Part shown: positions 22,238-25,194 of the stretch, in pieces
Layout: each line of letters starts with the position of its first letter
How positions within the stretch are numbered: position 1 is the first letter of the stretch
From: a virus
Direction: 5' to 3' (one strand)
IMG/VR virus record: IMGVR_UViG_3300026184_000045
Span: 1-25,194 of that record
DNA: 25,194 bases
Translations under genes and position numbers: made by a program
The notes under the pieces: model-generated
Seen by the model: only the letters and a program-made list of their open reading frames with translations
Database searches by the model: none
What the model was told of the DNA's origin: nothing

Positions 22238-23122
22238 CTACTTCTCCGGCATGATGACACCGCGCTCGAGCATCTGGTCGTGGAAGGCCCAATATCCCTG
22301 GCGCATCGACTCCGTGACCACCTCCGCGGCCTTGGCGACCAATTCCCCTTCGATCTTGCCTACCTGCGCCACCACGGCACCGTGCACGCCATCGCCTGAG
22401 CTCATGCGCACCACCACGCCCGGCGAGGCCTCGGTCGGCAGCATGGCCACCAGGCGCATGATATTGCGCGCCGCCTTGTCCACCAGGGCGGCCACTTTCT
22501 GCGTCTGCTCCTCGTCCAGGGCCTGCCCGTCGGCGCCGATGAGATCCAGGAACGGCGTCTTGTCGAGCAACTCGTTTTGGTCAAACGCCAACTCGCGCAG
22601 CTTGGCCCGCTCCAGCGCCGCCCGGTCAAGGGTCCGCAGCACGCTCGCCAGGTCCGCCGCGTAGACTTCGACGGTCTCCTGCCCCAACGGGTCTGTGTCA
22701 AGACTCCAGCCAGCCAGGGCACTGCGCAGGCTGTCGCCATTCGCCACCGCCAAATCCCCAAGCTCGCTTTCCCCGCCGGCGCGCTCCTTCTCGATCTCAT
22801 CGTTCACTCGCTGGGCCAGCTGATTGAACCGGGCCCTGTGCGCCAACCGCTCGATCTGCTCGGCCAACTCCGCTTCCTTCTTCCGGCGCGCTTGCCCCTC
22901 AAGCTCGGCCTGGTCCTTCCAGCCCTTGGCCTGATTCCTCATCTCCGCCACCTGCTCGCCCGCCCCGACGGCCCTTTGCTCCAGCGCCTCGATGGCCTTC
23001 AGCCATCGGCGCGCGGTCTCTTTCGGGATCGTCGAGACCTCCACAACATCGGACAGACACCGCTTCATGCGGCCCACCACACGGGCCGACTCCCGGGCGC
23101 TCATGTTGCTGCTACTGGACAT
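22238..23122 (-). CDS. Coiled-coil protein of unknown function (294 aa)
   Basis: ATG at 23122 has GGAGGG 6 nt upstream and overlaps the previous gene by 11 nt; the frame continues further up but that stretch is Arg-rich shadow. The N-terminus opens with MSSSSNMSARESARVV. A helix with STIPKETARRWLKAIEALEQ (30-49) leads into a long Glu/Gln/Arg coiled coil to about residue 110. The C-terminal half is mixed (VYAADLASVLRTLDRAALERAKLRELAF) and ends with a helix around SMRQGYWAFHDQMLERG. It is the last gene before a terminator. A small-terminase-like or other DNA-related role is possible, but no known motif supports it. Confidence 0.65.
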   Translation of the reverse strand: MSSSSNMSARESARVVGRMKRCLSDVVEVSTIPKETARRWLKAIEALEQRAVGAGEQVAEMRNQAKGWKDQAELEGQARRKKEAELAEQIERLAHRARFNQLAQRVNDEIEKERAGGESELGDLAVANGDSLRSALAGWSLDTDPLGQETVEVYAADLASVLRTLDRAALERAKLRELAFDQNELLDKTPFLDLIGADGQALDEEQTQKVAALVDKAARNIMRLVAMLPTEASPGVVVRMSSGDGVHGAVVAQVGKIEGELVAKAAEVVTESMRQGYWAFHDQMLERGVIMPEK

Positions 23123-23468
23123 GACCGCCCTCCTGCGCTTGCGCGCTCTCCTTGGCGAGCTCGTCAATGGCCGCCTGGCGCCCCTTCTCGATGCCGTCAG
23201 CCTCGCCTCGGGCATAAGATGCCGCGTGGGCCTGCTGCAGCAGATCCACAGTCGCCCGGGCAATGGCCGCCTCCAAATCACCGAACTGAATCAGCACCAG
23301 GCCGGCCGGATGGTTTTCGCTGGCCGGCATCATCACGCTGACGTTGCCCTTGTCGGTCATGCCCGGCGAGCCGAATGCCTGGCTCATCAGGCTTTCGGCC
23401 GTCTCCATCATGGCCTTGTCGTTCTCGGTGAACTGGTCCGGCGTGCGCTCAAAAGATTCGTCTGGCAT
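23112..23468 (-). CDS. Small acidic protein of unknown function (118 aa)
   Basis: ATG at 23468 was chosen because GGGGAG lies 6 nt upstream; an upstream start would read through the gap hairpin. The N-terminus is acidic and helical (TENDKAMMETAESLMSQAF, about 14-32). The centre is a short beta stretch (NVSVMMPASENHPAGLVLIQFG). The C-terminus is Ala/Glu/Gln helix (LEAAIARATVDLLQQAHAAS ... GIEKGRQAAIDELAKE). It overlaps the coiled-coil gene start by 11 nt, so the two are co-translated and perhaps interact. Function is unknown. Confidence 0.65.
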   Translation of the reverse strand: MPDESFERTPDQFTENDKAMMETAESLMSQAFGSPGMTDKGNVSVMMPASENHPAGLVLIQFGDLEAAIARATVDLLQQAHAASYARGEADGIEKGRQAAIDELAKESAQAQEGGHVQ

Positions 23469-23490
23469 TGCTCTCCCCTTTCGGATGCCC

Positions 23491-23515
23491 AGGCCCCGGC
23501 GCACGGCCGGGGCTT
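23491..23515 (-). other. GC-rich stem-loop in gene gap
   Basis: GCCCCGGC and GCCGGGGC form an 8-bp stem around a 5-nt loop, extended by A/T and G/T outer pairs, in the gap between the 251-aa and 118-aa genes. There is no T-run on either side. It may act as an mRNA stabiliser or a partial terminator. Confidence 0.5.
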
Positions 23516-23531
23516 CCGGGGTTGTTGGTTA

Positions 23532-24287
23532 TCAGTCGCCGCGGTGGAACTCCAGGGCGTCGTGGAACGGCTCCTCGCAGGTCGCTTCGTCCGAATGGCC
23601 GACCGCCAGGATGGTCATGGCCGCCGCCCACTGGTACTTGCTCAGCACCGAGTAGTCGAGCAGGACCGCCCCCGGATTGGGGTTCGAGTACCTGGCTAGG
23701 ACCACCGAACCGTCCTCGTCGGCCCGGTAGGCGAACAGGGCGCGGCCGAGGTGGAAGCCATACTCACGCATGAAGTCCACCGGCAGCACGGAAGGCACCC
23801 CGCTTGCCGCCTTGAGCAGGCCAGCGGCCGTACCCTCGTCGCCCGGCAGCTTGTCATACCAGGCCACGGGCTTGTCCTCGGTCGTCTTGGCCACCGGGCG
23901 CCCGTCGTCGCCCGAGGCCGCTACACGATCCATCGGAACAACCACCTCCGCCATGTCGGCGCCCGCCACAGCTGCATCGCTGTCGGTCTCGCCCCCAGCA
24001 GCCACACCGGAATCGGCGCCTTCCGCCGAGGCCGGGTCACCAGCATCACCGGCCGCCACAGTCCCGGCGCCCACGGGCGAACCCTCATCGCCGCCACCCG
24101 AGCCCGTCGTATCTCCGTCCGAGACGCCCTTACCGGCTCCCTCAGCGGCGTTTTCGCCACCCTCAGCAGGAGCCGCATTGTCCTCGGAACCCGCCACAGC
24201 GGCCTGGGAATCGCCAGACGGCGCCGTTTCACCAGCGTCAGGCCCGGTCTCCAGGTCTCCGGTCTCGTCCAAATGCTCATCGTTCAT
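23532..24287 (-). CDS. Protein with long acidic disordered N-terminus (251 aa)
   Basis: ATG at 24287 has AGGAGA 6 nt upstream. Residues 1 to about 135 are Ala/Gly/Asp/Glu/Ser/Thr-rich low complexity with many short acidic runs (GDTTGSGGGDEG-like), predicted to be disordered. The C-terminal about 115 residues form a compact domain: VAWYDKLPGDEGTAAGLLKA, then PVDFMREYGFHLGRALFAYRADEDG and YSVLSKYQWAAAMTILAVGHSDE. I do not recognise the family. The acidic tail could be a flexible tether or a DNA-mimic-like region. Its codon composition is like its neighbours. Confidence 0.7.
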   Translation of the reverse strand: MNDEHLDETGDLETGPDAGETAPSGDSQAAVAGSEDNAAPAEGGENAAEGAGKGVSDGDTTGSGGGDEGSPVGAGTVAAGDAGDPASAEGADSGVAAGGETDSDAAVAGADMAEVVVPMDRVAASGDDGRPVAKTTEDKPVAWYDKLPGDEGTAAGLLKAASGVPSVLPVDFMREYGFHLGRALFAYRADEDGSVVLARYSNPNPGAVLLDYSVLSKYQWAAAMTILAVGHSDEATCEEPFHDALEFHRGD

Positions 24288-24321
24288 GGTTTCTCCTCGT
24301 CAGTTTCGCTTAATGATTGAG

Positions 24322-24348
24322 GGATATCAGCAGGTTACAACGATATCC
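24322..24348 (-). other. AT-containing 7-bp stem after the 100-aa gene
   Basis: GGATATC and GATATCC form a 7-bp stem with a 13-nt loop directly after the stop of the 100-aa gene. The downstream strand (CTCAATCATT) lacks a run of T. It is a possible attenuator or processing element. Confidence 0.45.
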
Positions 24349-24651
24349 TCAGTCTCCCGCTTGTTTCACCTGGTACGGCATCCACTCGCAGTAGTCCCCC
24401 TGGGGCTTCGGGTCGGAGGGCTGGCGCAGCACGACCGAGGTCAACGGGCAATGGTTGCCCATGTGGTCATGGGCCGACAGGTTCACCATCCGGTCTGTGT
24501 GCACCAGCACCACCGTAGCGTCCAGCGGCTGGTCGGGGTCCACCTGGCTCATCTTCACGCCGTGCGCGGCGAGCATCTCCTTGCTGGGCCAGTACCACAC
24601 CTTGCGGCCGATGGTCGGGGTGATATCCGGCAGCTTTCCGTCGTCAGACAT
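24349..24651 (-). CDS. Conserved small phage protein, unknown function (100 aa)
   Basis: ATG at 24651 has GGAGAG about 6 nt upstream. The product has a pattern I recognise from small phage proteins of unknown role: TPTIGRKVWYWP near the start (11-22), then QPLDATVVLVHTDRMVNLSA (41-60), NHCPLTSVVLRQ (66-77) and a short tail. The core (V-x-Y-W, a long variable loop, A-x-V-V-x-V-x-x-D-x-x-V-N-L, then a late (T/V)-S-V) is typically encoded near replication or structural edges in phages. No enzymatic motif is visible. Confidence 0.75.
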   Translation of the reverse strand: MSDDGKLPDITPTIGRKVWYWPSKEMLAAHGVKMSQVDPDQPLDATVVLVHTDRMVNLSAHDHMGNHCPLTSVVLRQPSDPKPQGDYCEWMPYQVKQAGD

Positions 24652-24723
24652 GGGCTCTCTCCTCTCTCTGGCCGCCGCGCCTGGCCGCGGTCGGCGGGGT
24701 TGTCCGGCGCCAGGCCGGTATTC

Positions 24724-24900
24724 TCATGACACCAGGGCGTGGACGATGGCCGACAACACCCCTGCGGCGACCAGGGCCAGGCCGACGCCAACGAAGGCCA
24801 GCACGGCACCGAACGCCTCCGCATCGTCAAGGCGCCATCCCAGCGCCACCAGCGCCGCGCCGCCCGCTATCGCGACAACGTTGATCATCGTCCACCACAT
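24724..24900 (-). CDS. Small double-span membrane peptide (58 aa)
   Basis: Read on the minus strand from ATG 24900 the frame gives 58 residues ending at TGA 24724. Two hydrophobic segments are present: about residues 6-20 (INVVAIAGGAALVAL) and 33-55 (VLAFVGVGLALVAAGVLSAIV), separated by a WRLDDAEAF loop. AGGG lies about 9 nt upstream, and the start falls 8 nt after the stop of the previous gene, consistent with an operon. A double-span hydrophobic peptide of this size could be a holin/antiholin or an exclusion or other membrane factor, but it is far from the lysis cassette and no family is recognised. Confidence 0.65.
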   Translation of the reverse strand: MWWTMINVVAIAGGAALVALGWRLDDAEAFGAVLAFVGVGLALVAAGVLSAIVHALVS

Positions 24901-24908
24901 AGTCAGCC

Positions 24909-25178
24909 CTACCGTTTCGGCGTGAAATCGGTACAGCCAGGCCGGTAGAGGTCGAATAGGTTGTCGACCGCGTCGGCCAGCGATGGCACCACATATCGCT
25001 GGAAATTACCCAGACGGCACTGCGGGCCTGCGCCGTGGCTTTCGGTTTGTTGGCCGCAATCCTGGCAAGTCGCCGCGCGCAGCACCACTTGGAACCACGG
25101 CCTGCCGGTATCCAGATCCAGATCGCCAGGCCGGTCCATCGGTCGCACCCAGCACACCACCTTGGCCGACCGCGCCAT
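24909..25178 (-). CDS. Small Cys-rich protein, possible zinc-binding (89 aa)
   Basis: ATG at 25178 gives 89 residues. GGAG is only 3 nt upstream, and the frame is open for the remaining codons to the right edge, so the true start may lie outside the window. The centre has a CQDCGQQ motif (Cys38, Cys41) followed by His48 and Cys54, a plausible zinc-ribbon-like arrangement. Cys9 and Cys82 are additional. The rest is mixed alpha/beta (VVCWVRP, PWFQVVLRA, VVPSLADAVDNLFDL). No known family comes to mind. Confidence 0.65.
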   Translation of the reverse strand: MARSAKVVCWVRPMDRPGDLDLDTGRPWFQVVLRAATCQDCGQQTESHGAGPQCRLGNFQRYVVPSLADAVDNLFDLYRPGCTDFTPKR

Positions 25179-25194
25179 GAGCTCCGCGCGGATC

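Overview
The window is a GC-rich stretch of double-stranded DNA from a short-tailed (podovirus-type) bacteriophage or an integrated copy of one. Every supported gene lies on the minus strand, so the gene order reads from right to left. Evidence for a podovirus is a phage terminase, a very large portal, an N4-gp56-type major capsid protein, adaptor and nozzle-like genes and large ejection-type proteins, with no tape measure, sheath or major tail-tube gene. A two-membrane lysis system with Rz/Rz1 spanins points to a Gram-negative host. The base composition and a C4-like leader suggest a gammaproteobacterium of Pseudomonas type, but that is inference. No integrase, repressor, tRNA, CRISPR array or attachment site is visible.

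Region 1 (about 25,180 to 22,238) holds six mostly unrecognised small genes: a Cys-rich protein, a 58-aa double-membrane-span peptide, a conserved small phage protein, a protein with a long acidic disordered tail, a small acidic protein and a coiled-coil protein. It ends at a textbook intrinsic terminator (22,146-22,176). Region 2 (about 22,100 to 21,945) is an intergenic leader with several inverted repeats that resembles the C4 antisense RNA of P1/P7/P4-type phages. It lies just upstream of a GTG-initiated 69-aa gene.

Region 3 (21,944 to 14,660) is the DNA-packaging and head module: the 69-aa gene, a DUF4031 protein, TerL, a secreted thermonuclease-like enzyme inserted between TerL and portal, portal, a small helical protein, a scaffold-like protein and the major capsid protein, followed by a second intrinsic terminator. 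No small terminase is recognised. Region 4 (14,633 to 7,982) carries a decoration-like protein, head-tail adaptor candidates, and a tightly coupled (4-nt ATGA/GTGA overlaps) set of host-contact genes: a BppU-like protein, an 18-residue-repeat protein, fibre-like proteins, a polyglycine adhesin and a tandem pair of paralogues that look like fibre-assembly factors.

Region 5 (7,972 to 6,074) is a lysis-like cassette: a membrane-anchored coiled-coil protein, a DUF5675 protein, a holin-like membrane protein, and overlapping Rz and Rz1. No classical endolysin is seen. Region 6 (6,072 to 1) has a 609-aa nozzle/hub-like protein, a 71-aa protein and three large ejection (internal virion) candidates, the last running off the left edge. 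Together the genes package DNA, build the head, attach a short tail with host-binding tips, deliver internal proteins into the cell, and lyse the host.
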